This document shows positions 6,680 through 12,364 of a DNA stretch of 12,364 nt, in pieces. Source of the DNA: Candidatus Eiseniibacteriota bacterium (GTDB lineage Bacteria > Joyebacterota > Joyebacteria > Joyebacterales > Joyebacteraceae). A program made the position numbers and the translations under genes. Numbering within the stretch: the first letter of the stretch is position 1; each line of letters starts with the position of its first letter. The notes beneath the pieces were generated by a model. The model had not been told where the DNA came from and searched no databases. It saw only the letters and a program-made list of their open reading frames with translations. The DNA is taken from assembly GCA_030630395.1 (NCBI GenBank), contig DAOVNE010000018.1, positions 1 to 12,364 on the forward strand, given 5' to 3'.

Positions 6680-7900
6680 ATGAGACAGTTCGCGACAATC
6701 ATCACAGGGCTCCTGCTGGTCTTGACGCTTGCACCAGCGGTGTCAGCACAGTACGAGGAAGCAACCGTGTCAGTGAGCGCCAGGGAGACCGCACTCACGG
6801 ACGTTCTCACCATTCTTGCCGAGAAGAGCGGCCTCAACATCGTGTCCAGCCCGGTCGTTGAGGGGAAGGTCGTCTCGGTACATATCACGGACACCCCGAT
6901 CGATGAGGCGCTTGACCTTGTTGTCAGGGCAGCCGGTCTTGCCTACGAGAGGGTAGGAAACTCGATTCTCGTCGGGGATGCCGAATCTCTCTCGAAGGAT
7001 ACGGGCTTCGACACATACGTGCTCAACATCATGTTCGCGGATGCGTATGAGCTCGAACCACTCATTGCCAAGATAGCGGAGAGCGTGTCGACCGATCCAG
7101 GTGGGAATCGCCTGGTCGTGGTCGCGTCGCCCGGCAAGATCGAGCAGATCCGCCGCGTTGTGAAGAGCCTGGATGTTCCGCCGGTTCAGATCATGCTGGT
7201 GACCGAGGTCATCGAGGTAACGACGGACGATCTGATGGAGTACGGCATCGATTGGTCCAAGCTGATGAGTCAGACTCTGCTCTTTGCAGAAGGCTCGCCC
7301 GAGGCGTCCCCGCCTGACGCGCTTCCGGAGGAGATGCCGTGGATCGCACTTCCCTTCGACGGCGACGACATCGTGCGGCAGGCCAAGACCCTGGAGATGG
7401 CCATCGAGTTTCTCGAGGGGGAAGGTAAGGCGCGGATCCTTAGCCGCTCGCAGCTCGCCACTCTGAACAACCGTCAGGCTGAGATTCACATCGGCGACGT
7501 CATTCCGTATACCGTCTCAGGCGTTTCGTCGGCTGGGGCCGTCGAAGTGACGGTAGAGCGAGAGAAGGTCGGCGTCACGGTGAGCGTCACCCCGAGAGCT
7601 ACCGGTGACGGTCACATCACGGTTCTCGTGGAACCGAACGTCAGCAGCATCGTAGGCTGGAAGGGCCCGAATGATGAGATCCCGTGGACCAAGGAACGCC
7701 GGGCATCCACGCAGGTTCGCGTAGAGAACGGGGAGACCTTCCTTATCGCGGGGCTCATGAACGAGGATTCGAGCACTGAGGAGGTCAAGGTACCGCTCCT
7801 GGGCGACATCCCGATCCTGGGTTATCTCTTCAAGCACGTGAGGGACTCAAGGAAAACATCTGACCTGATCATCAGGATCACGCCGACGATCATCTCGTAG
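6680..7900 (+). CDS. pilQ: Short PilQ/GspD-family outer-membrane secretin
   Basis: Subunit of the outer-membrane ring through which the pilus or substrate passes. It has 406 residues with signal peptide MRQFATIITGLLLVLTLAPA plus VSA, probably cut before Gln24. An STN-type N0 domain is at about 35-100 and one NolW/N1-type domain at about 112-165 (RLVVVASPGKIEQIRRVVKS LD). The conserved LVTEVIEVTTDDLMEYGIDW follows, then an acidic Pro-rich insert (205-220). The secretin domain is at about 238-405, ending with the signature VENGETFLIAGLMNED and VPLLGDIPILGYLFKH. PilQs are commonly 600-750 residues, so this one lacks the N-terminal AMIN region and any extra N domains. It is the last gene of the operon; convergent hairpins follow about 120 bases downstream. 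Confidence 0.92.
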   Translation: MRQFATIITGLLLVLTLAPAVSAQYEEATVSVSARETALTDVLTILAEKSGLNIVSSPVVEGKVVSVHITDTPIDEALDLVVRAAGLAYERVGNSILVGDAESLSKDTGFDTYVLNIMFADAYELEPLIAKIAESVSTDPGGNRLVVVASPGKIEQIRRVVKSLDVPPVQIMLVTEVIEVTTDDLMEYGIDWSKLMSQTLLFAEGSPEASPPDALPEEMPWIALPFDGDDIVRQAKTLEMAIEFLEGEGKARILSRSQLATLNNRQAEIHIGDVIPYTVSGVSSAGAVEVTVEREKVGVTVSVTPRATGDGHITVLVEPNVSSIVGWKGPNDEIPWTKERRASTQVRVENGETFLIAGLMNEDSSTEEVKVPLLGDIPILGYLFKHVRDSRKTSDLIIRITPTIIS

Positions 7901-8019
7901 ACTCGGCGGCGCGGTCGTCGCAGACGTGTCCCTTGTCGTCGTGGGTGGGCAGATCGATCTCAGGAGCATCGTAGGTACAGAAATCGTACGGGACATAGCA
8001 TGAGCCAAGTCCCTATGAA

Positions 8020-8046
8020 GAGAGGGGCCCCACCGGGGCCCCTCTC
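8020..8046. terminator. Perfect 12-bp GC-rich hairpin in the convergent gap (candidate bidirectional terminator)
   Basis: GAGAGGGGCCCC (8020-8031) pairs perfectly with GGGGCCCCTCTC (8035-8046) around an ACC loop. It lies between the ends of pilQ (plus) and the beta-helix gene (minus). Neither side has a true U-tract (GTACTGC on plus, TTCATAGGG on minus), so it is terminator-like rather than canonical. Confidence 0.55.
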
Positions 8047-8058
8047 GTACTGCATGCC

Positions 8059-8087
8059 CAGGGTATGGCGCGTAGCGCCGTACCCTG
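8059..8087. terminator. Second 13-bp hairpin adjacent to the first
   Basis: CAGGGTATGGCGC (8059-8071) and GCGCCGTACCCTG (8075-8087) form a 13-bp stem with a GTA loop. The only imperfection is one position, a G-U wobble if read on the plus strand and an A-C mismatch on the minus strand. It starts 12 bases from the other hairpin and 46 bases past the stop of the minus-strand gene. No U-tract follows. Confidence 0.45.
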
Positions 8088-8132
8088 AGCCGCCAACCGG
8101 ATTCACCACAATGAAGCGCCGGCTCCAGCGCG

Positions 8133-9239
8133 CTACCTGTACATTGCCTTAATCGCACCCCAGCTGATCGCTTCGACCGGTGAGTCACATCCCTCTCCGT
8201 AGCGGCCGATCAACACACCGGAGTCGTTGTTCTCCGGCAGGTGAAGTGACGCCGCGTCGACCCAGGCGTCGCAGTACGTGCCGCCGCAGTAGAGCGGGTC
8301 CGTGTTGATGTTGTAGTCCGAACCCGTCTGATTGGGGATCGTCCCGCTGTACAGCGGTGGCGAGTTAAAGCCCCAGACATTGCAGTTCGTGAACGTGGGC
8401 GCTATGGAGGCGTCGGCGCCGTGTACCAGGCTGGGTGTCAGGAGACCACTGCTGGTGAAACAGCAGTTCAGGAACGTTGGGGCGGCGGAGTTTTCAAGGT
8501 AGACGCACTGGCCGTCATTCCATGTTTGGCACTCCATGAACGTGACATTGGTGAGCGTCGGAGCGGCGCCGTTCGTGCAGAAGATGCCATCGCCCAGGCC
8601 TGTCGCACTGCCGGCACACACACTGGTCTCGGTGATCGTGGGGGATGAGTCATCGCAGAATATGGAGGCGCCATTGACGCTCGCCGTGCCGTGCATCAAG
8701 GTGCACGCGAGGATATCGGGGTCCGATCCATTGTAGCAGGCCAGGTTGCCTCCGTTGCCGAAGGTCACGTTCTCGTCGAGAAGGCAGTTGGTGAGTGTGG
8801 GGGATGAGTTTGTGAGGTAGATGCCAGCTCCGTGATCCGCCATGCAGCCGTAGACGCGCACGTTCTCGATCATGGGAGAGGAGTTGCTCATCATGATCCC
8901 GCCGCCGTTGGTCCCGAATCCGTTGTACGCAGTGAAACCACTGAGATGGGTCGTGTCGCCGCAGTCCACGATGTAGAGGACGCAGTCGAACGTCGAAAGG
9001 GCGTCGATGATGACGGACGATGTGTCTCCGCCGGCACTCGTGAGAGTGACGCCGGGCTTCATCTGGATTCCCGCCTCGTCGTAGTACCCGTTCGCCATGA
9101 GTACCGTGTCCCGCGGCGAGGCGGACGTGATTGCCGCCTGGATGGATCCGCCGGGACTGACGTTGATGATCGTCGCGCCGCACGTCATCGCGAGAGCGAG
9201 AACCGATACCACTGTGAGCAGCAGTGTAGCAAGTCTCAT
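8133..9239 (-). CDS. Secreted right-handed parallel beta-helix protein, function unknown
   Basis: Protein of 368 residues. The signal peptide MRLATLLLTVVSVLALAM plus TCGA is probably cut near residue 22. The IINVSPGGSIQAAITSASP segment and DTVLMANGYY (25-53) are the classic opening of pectate-lyase-fold proteins. From about 119 to 281 a repeat recurs every 25-27 residues, marked by NSSP (119), NSSP (144), GSDP (171), DSSP (197), GAAP (224), SAAP (251) and SIAP (278), each followed by a T-x-T-N-C-like strand: about seven rungs. It is Cys-rich. The end reads VEAISWGAIKAMYR after an IGRYGEGC segment, possibly a C-terminal tag. No catalytic motif is recognisable, so enzyme or surface/adhesive roles are open. 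ATG 9239 was chosen because AGGGAG (9246-9251, minus strand) lies 6 bases upstream and the signal peptide starts there; a longer frame from 9311 is unlikely. Confidence 0.85.
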   Translation of the reverse strand: MRLATLLLTVVSVLALAMTCGATIINVSPGGSIQAAITSASPRDTVLMANGYYDEAGIQMKPGVTLTSAGGDTSSVIIDALSTFDCVLYIVDCGDTTHLSGFTAYNGFGTNGGGIMMSNSSPMIENVRVYGCMADHGAGIYLTNSSPTLTNCLLDENVTFGNGGNLACYNGSDPDILACTLMHGTASVNGASIFCDDSSPTITETSVCAGSATGLGDGIFCTNGAAPTLTNVTFMECQTWNDGQCVYLENSAAPTFLNCCFTSSGLLTPSLVHGADASIAPTFTNCNVWGFNSPPLYSGTIPNQTGSDYNINTDPLYCGGTYCDAWVDAASLHLPENNDSGVLIGRYGEGCDSPVEAISWGAIKAMYR

Positions 9240-9302
9240 CTGTTTCTCCCTAGCGTTGAGGCCAAACGTTACGTGCACAACTTTACAGTCGCACCAGCAA
9301 AT

Positions 9303-9332
9303 AGGATACATGATTCACGCCTCATTGTGCAA
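9303..9332 (-). promoter_or_regulatory. Candidate promoter for the beta-helix gene
   Basis: On the minus strand TTGCAC (9332-9327) and TATCCT (9308-9303) are separated by 18 bases, about 64 bases before the start codon. The -10 matches TATAAT at 4 of 6 positions and the -35 at only 3 of 6, so this is a weak guess. Confidence 0.22.
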
Positions 9333-9433
9333 GCTACATCCTTCTATCTTGCGATGGCTCACGCGCTCTACAGGAGCGGGTTCTTGAGGACCGGTGCTCC
9401 TGAGAATGGGGGGCGTGGCGTCGGAAAGCATCT

Positions 9434-9461
9434 GGCCGTGCGGCGCGCGGCGCGCTATACT
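9434..9461 (+). promoter_or_regulatory. Candidate sigma-70-type promoter for trxB-tldD-tldE
   Basis: TATACT at 9456-9461 matches the -10 consensus at 5 of 6 positions and lies about 46 bases before the trxB start. The best upstream hexamer at a 16-base spacing is TGGCCG (9434-9439), a poor -35. The surrounding sequence is very GC-rich, which makes the AT-rich hexamer stand out. Confidence 0.35.
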
Positions 9462-9495
9462 CGCGGTTCAGCGTATTCCATTACAGCGGCTGCGT

Positions 9496-9501
9496 GGGAG
9501 G
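9496..9501 (+). promoter_or_regulatory. Ribosome binding site deciding the trxB start
   Basis: GGGAGG lies 6 bases before ATG 9508. This fixes the start directly before the MRKYDLVVIGAG dinucleotide-binding fold rather than at an ATG 114 bases further upstream in the same open frame. Confidence 0.7.
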
Positions 9502-9507
9502 TCATGC

Positions 9508-10431
9508 ATGCGCAAGTACGATCTTGTGGTGATCGGCGCCGGACCGGCTGGACTCACCGCCGGCATCTACGCGGGCAGGTTCGATCTCAAGACTGTGGTG
9601 CTTGAAGAGGCGATGCCCGGCGGCCAGGTGGCGATGACGCATCTCATCGAGAATTACCCCGGCGTCACGGCTGAGAGTGGGGCCGCGCTCACCGAGAGAA
9701 TGCAGAAACAGATGCTTCAGTTCGGGGCCGAGCTCAGCACTGACTCAGTAAGCGCGATCGAGATCGGAGAGAATGGCCTGGTCGTGGTCGGTCGCTCCGA
9801 GCGGTATGAGGCGGGAGCCATCATCGTGGCCACCGGCACGGGTTATCGGAAGCTGGGTGTGCCGGGCGAGGATGAGTTTGTGGGGCGGGGTGTCTCGTAC
9901 TGTGCGACCTGCGACGGCCCGTTCTACAAGGATCAGGAGATCGCCGTTGTCGGCGGTGGCGACAGCGCTCTCCAGGAATCGCTGTACCTCGCCGGGATCG
10001 CAAGCAAGGTCTATATCATCCACCGCCGGGACGAGTTCAGGGCGGTGCCTGTCCTGGCGGAGCGAGTGATGAACCATGACAGGATAGAGTGCATCTGCAG
10101 TCACGTCGTTGAGAGCATCGAGGGCAGTTTCAAGGGTGTGGAGAGACTGAATCTCAAGCCAGTCGGTGATGGGGAACCGAGGGTTCTGGAAGTGCCTGGT
10201 GTCTTCCTCTTCGTAGGACTCAAGCCGAAGACCGAGTTTCTGGGCGATCTCATCGAGAAGGACGACCGAGGATTTCTCGTGACCAACGATGAGATGAAGA
10301 CCCGCGTGCGCGGCGTGTTTGCGGCCGGGGATTGTCGCACGAAGCCGCTGCGCCAGGTTGCCACGGCCATCGGTGATGGAGCGACCGCGGCGTTCGAGAC
10401 GGAACGTTTCCTTGACAGCGACAAGTGGTAG
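9508..10431 (+). CDS. trxB: Thioredoxin-disulfide reductase (NADPH)
   Basis: Low-molecular-weight flavoenzyme that passes electrons from NADPH through FAD and a redox disulfide to thioredoxin in the cytoplasm. It has 307 residues, the usual length. FAD-binding GAGPAG is at 10-15, GGQ...ENYPG at 38-52 and ATG at 108-110. The active-site pair CATC (132-135) sits in the typical YCATCDGPFYKDQ context. The NADPH-binding motif GGGDSA is at 149-154, with HRRDEFRA (172-179) supplying the Arg residues that favour NADPH over NADH. The C-terminal FAD motif GVFAAGDCR lies near 269-277, followed by RQVATAIGDG. All key residues are present. The next gene starts 15 bases downstream, suggesting a shared transcript, though no direct functional link with tldD is known to me. 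Confidence 0.97.
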   Translation: MRKYDLVVIGAGPAGLTAGIYAGRFDLKTVVLEEAMPGGQVAMTHLIENYPGVTAESGAALTERMQKQMLQFGAELSTDSVSAIEIGENGLVVVGRSERYEAGAIIVATGTGYRKLGVPGEDEFVGRGVSYCATCDGPFYKDQEIAVVGGGDSALQESLYLAGIASKVYIIHRRDEFRAVPVLAERVMNHDRIECICSHVVESIEGSFKGVERLNLKPVGDGEPRVLEVPGVFLFVGLKPKTEFLGDLIEKDDRGFLVTNDEMKTRVRGVFAAGDCRTKPLRQVATAIGDGATAAFETERFLDSDKW

Positions 10432-10446
10432 GAGAGGGGTAGAGGC

Positions 10447-11892
10447 GTGAAGGATCTCTTGAAGCAAGCTATGGACGACCTCAGGCAGAGGGGCGTCGAC
10501 TACGCTGACGCCAGGAGAGTTCGGGGCTTGAGTGAGATTCTCGTGATGAAGAACGGGACACTCGAGACGGCCTCAACGATAGAGTCTGAGGGTTTTGGAA
10601 TCCGCGTCCTCAAGGGAGGAGCGTGGGGGTTCGCATCAAGCTCTGAGCTGACGAAGGAGAAGGTCTCGGAGATCACGGAGCAGGCGCTCAGGATCGCAAA
10701 CGCCAGTGGGACGGTCGGCAACCCTGGAATCACACTCGACAAGAGACCCCCGGCGGTTGACACCTACACCAGTGAGTACCGCGAGGATCCGTTCGAGGTC
10801 CCCCTCGCCGAGAAGCTCGAGATGCTGTCATCGGCGTGTGAGGGAATGAGCCGGACCAAGGGCGTCAAGCTCGCCACGGCATCGACAATGAACTTCAGGA
10901 CTGAGAAGCTTTTCGTGGACACCGAGGGGAGTTCGATTGACCAGACGATCATCGAGGCGGGCGGTGGAATCTCAGCGACCGCGATCGATGATGCCGGCGA
11001 GAGGCAGACGCGCTCCTACCCGGCGAGCTTCCGTGGCGACTACGCAACACGGGGGTTCGAGTTCACGCGTTCACTTCACCTTGCAGAGAATGCCGAGCGC
11101 ATCGGAGCAGAGGCGCTTGAGCTTCTAAATGCGGACGAATGTCCGGCGGTGAATACCACACTCATCATCGGCGGCACGCAGCTCGCCCTCCAGGTGCATG
11201 AATCCTGTGGCCACCCGATCGAGCTGGATCGGGTGTTTGGCACGGAGGCATCGTACGCCGGGACCAGCTTCCTGACAACGGACAAGCTCGGCTCGTTCAA
11301 GTACGGCTCGAAGGTGGTTAACCTGGTCGCGGATGCGACATGCGTTGGCGGGTTGGGGTCGTTCGCATATGACGATGAGGGAGTGGCGGCACAGCGGACG
11401 GACATCGTGCGAGAGGGCATCTTCGTGGGTTATCTGACGAGTCGCGAGACCGCTCCGCGGATCGGGCTCAGCAGCAACGGCACGATGAGGGCGAGCGGTT
11501 GGAGCAGGATTCGGCTCGTGAGGATGACCAACATCAACCTCATGCCGGGTGAGGGCTCCCTGGAAGACCTCATCGCAGACACAGAGGACGGCATCTTCGT
11601 GGACTCGAACAAGAGCTGGAGCATCGATCAGAGGCGAGTCAATTTTCAGTTCGGTTGCGAGATCGCGTGGGAGATCAAACACGGCAAGCGGGTACGGATG
11701 CTGAAGAACCCTGTCTACACGGGCATCACGCCTGAGTTTTGGGGAGCATGCGATGCCGTGGCCGGTCCTGAGGAGTGGCACATCTGGGGTATTCCCAGTT
11801 GCGGCAAGGGTGAACCGGGGCAGGCTGCGCATGTTGGACATGGCGTGTCGCCGGCCCGTTTCCGGAACGTCGAGGTGGGAGGCAAGCGATGA
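10447..11892 (+). CDS. tldD: TldD metalloprotease subunit
   Basis: Zinc-dependent peptidase subunit that works as a heterodimer with TldE; in E. coli the pair matures microcin B17 and degrades the CcdA antitoxin. It has 481 residues, a normal length. The metal-binding HExxxH motif is HESCGH (251-256), in the form HESCGHPIELDRVFG that I associate with TldD relatives outside the proteobacteria. The likely third ligand, Cys452, is in GIPSCGKGEPGQ near the C-terminus. The N-terminal ILVMKNGTLETAST and EGFGIRVLKGGAWGFAS are the usual TldD features. GTG 10447 was chosen because GAGGGG (10433-10438) lies 8 bases upstream and the protein then begins at the family start. The stop overlaps the tldE start (ATGA), typical of co-translated partners. 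The natural substrate here is unknown. Confidence 0.95.
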   Translation: MKDLLKQAMDDLRQRGVDYADARRVRGLSEILVMKNGTLETASTIESEGFGIRVLKGGAWGFASSSELTKEKVSEITEQALRIANASGTVGNPGITLDKRPPAVDTYTSEYREDPFEVPLAEKLEMLSSACEGMSRTKGVKLATASTMNFRTEKLFVDTEGSSIDQTIIEAGGGISATAIDDAGERQTRSYPASFRGDYATRGFEFTRSLHLAENAERIGAEALELLNADECPAVNTTLIIGGTQLALQVHESCGHPIELDRVFGTEASYAGTSFLTTDKLGSFKYGSKVVNLVADATCVGGLGSFAYDDEGVAAQRTDIVREGIFVGYLTSRETAPRIGLSSNGTMRASGWSRIRLVRMTNINLMPGEGSLEDLIADTEDGIFVDSNKSWSIDQRRVNFQFGCEIAWEIKHGKRVRMLKNPVYTGITPEFWGACDAVAGPEEWHIWGIPSCGKGEPGQAAHVGHGVSPARFRNVEVGGKR

Positions 11893-12364
11893 TCGACAAG
11901 ACACGACTGGACGTGCTCCTGAATGAGACGCTCGCGAGTTCTCCCGCCGACGAGACCGAGTTGGTCGCACGCTGCGGCACGAGCAGGCTGACACGATTCA
12001 CCGGGTCAGTGATACATCAGAATGTGAGCGAAGAGGACTGCACCGTGACGGTCCGGGTGGCCGTGGGCAAGCGCATCGGTGTTGCGAGTACGAACCGGCT
12101 CGGGGCAGACGCGCTTGCGGAGGCCGTGAGGCAGGCAACGGAGGTCGCGCGGGCCGGTCCTGAGGATCCCGACTTTCCGGGGCTTCCGAAATCCGAGAGG
12201 GCGCCCGAGGCAGACACCTACTCCGAGGCTACGGCTCTGATGCCGCCGTCTGCGAGGGCCGAGGCCGTGGGGAGAGCCGTGGCGATCGCCGCGGAGAAGG
12301 GCACCACGCTGTCCGGCGCCTACCGGGTCGGCGATTTTCGCTTCGCCGTGATGAACACCTCAGG
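11889..12364 (+). CDS. pmbA: TldE/PmbA metalloprotease partner subunit (3'-truncated by window edge)
   Basis: Partner of TldD that lacks the metal site and lines the dimer's substrate cavity. 158 complete codons are visible and the frame is open to the end of the window. ATG 11889 overlaps the tldD stop in an ATGA arrangement. Recognisable family features are LTRFTGSVIHQNVSEED (about 34-50), VTVRVAVGKRIGVASTNRL (about 53-71), ALAEAVRQATEVAR in the following helix, and PDFPGLP before the next helical segment. With tldD it makes the usual tldD-tldE pair. About two thirds of the protein, including the core of the C-terminal domain, lies outside the window, so integrity cannot be judged. Confidence 0.9.
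   Translation, partial: MIDKTRLDVLLNETLASSPADETELVARCGTSRLTRFTGSVIHQNVSEEDCTVTVRVAVGKRIGVASTNRLGADALAEAVRQATEVARAGPEDPDFPGLPKSERAPEADTYSEATALMPPSARAEAVGRAVAIAAEKGTTLSGAYRVGDFRFAVMNTS

Noticed and set aside
6770..7489. Long minus-strand open frame (239 codons) opposite pilQ
   Set aside because: It lies antisense to a well-supported secretin, shows no family motif, and has no RBS or operon context.
8000..8152. Plus-strand 50-codon frame in the convergent gap
   Set aside because: It contains both hairpins, lacks an RBS, gives an Arg/Pro-rich product and overlaps the end of the beta-helix gene.
9274..9331. Inverted repeat TGCACAA / TTGTGCA flanking the candidate beta-helix promoter
   Set aside because: Arms of only 7 bases separated by 44 bases are expected by chance in a region this size.
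9394..9507. Upstream extension of trxB to an ATG at 9394
   Set aside because: Adds 38 non-homologous residues before the FAD-binding fold and swallows the good RBS at 9496-9501 and the candidate -10 at 9456.
8832..9605. Plus-strand open frame of 257 codons across the beta-helix gene and the trxB upstream region
   Set aside because: It crosses a signal-peptide-bearing minus gene and the trxB start, and its product has no recognisable motif.
9745..10467. Minus-strand open frame (240 codons) opposite trxB
   Set aside because: The plus-strand gene has every thioredoxin reductase motif; the antisense frame is a by-product of GC-rich codon use.
11125..11994. Minus-strand open frame (289 codons) opposite tldD and tldE
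   Set aside because: Antisense to two clear genes, with no recognisable domain.
1..12364. CRISPR arrays, tRNA/rRNA genes, insertion sequences, attachment sites
   Set aside because: No regularly spaced direct repeats, cloverleaf-like sequence, transposase frame or terminal inverted repeats were seen by eye; the genes read as stable chromosomal content.

Overview
The window reads as one chromosomal segment of a moderately GC-rich bacterium. It has two functional blocks separated by a convergent gap and a lone minus-strand gene. Nothing in it looks like a phage, transposon, CRISPR array or RNA gene. The combination of a compact type IV pilus/type II secretion-like operon with a Cys-rich secreted parallel beta-helix protein recalls uncultured FCB-type lineages (Eisenbacteria-, Krumholzibacteria- or Latescibacteria-like). 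That lineage guess is an impression from protein style, not a demonstrated placement.

Positions 1-7900, all plus strand: a type IV pilus (T4P)-type assembly operon. In order it encodes the assembly ATPase PilB/GspE (its 5' end lies outside the window), the inner-membrane platform PilC/GspF, a major-pilin-like prepilin, a PilV-like and a PilW-like minor prepilin, the PilM-PilN-PilO-PilP inner-membrane alignment complex, and a short PilQ/GspD-type secretin. Spacing is tight; pilN and pilO overlap by 14 bases. The largest internal gap is the purine-rich stretch before the pilin gene, and a strong hairpin follows the pilin gene. Together the products would polymerise a pilus or pseudopilus (ATPase and platform), couple it to the envelope (PilMNOP) and pass it through the outer membrane (secretin). 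No prepilin peptidase (PilD) or retraction ATPase (PilT) gene is present here.

Positions 7901-8132: the convergent gap, with two strong GC-rich hairpins in tandem that probably terminate transcription from one or both sides.

Positions 8133-9239, minus strand: a secreted right-handed beta-helix protein with a signal peptide and about seven 25-27-residue rungs.

Positions 9240-9507: a divergent promoter region. Positions 9508-12364, plus strand: thioredoxin reductase (trxB), then tldD and the first part of tldE/pmbA, probably one transcript. TldD/TldE form a metalloprotease pair.

Most of this is ordinary, recognisable biology. The most notable oddity is the PilW-like gene. Its reading frame begins exactly at the mature +1 residue of a prepilin, while a leader-like peptide is encoded just upstream in another frame.
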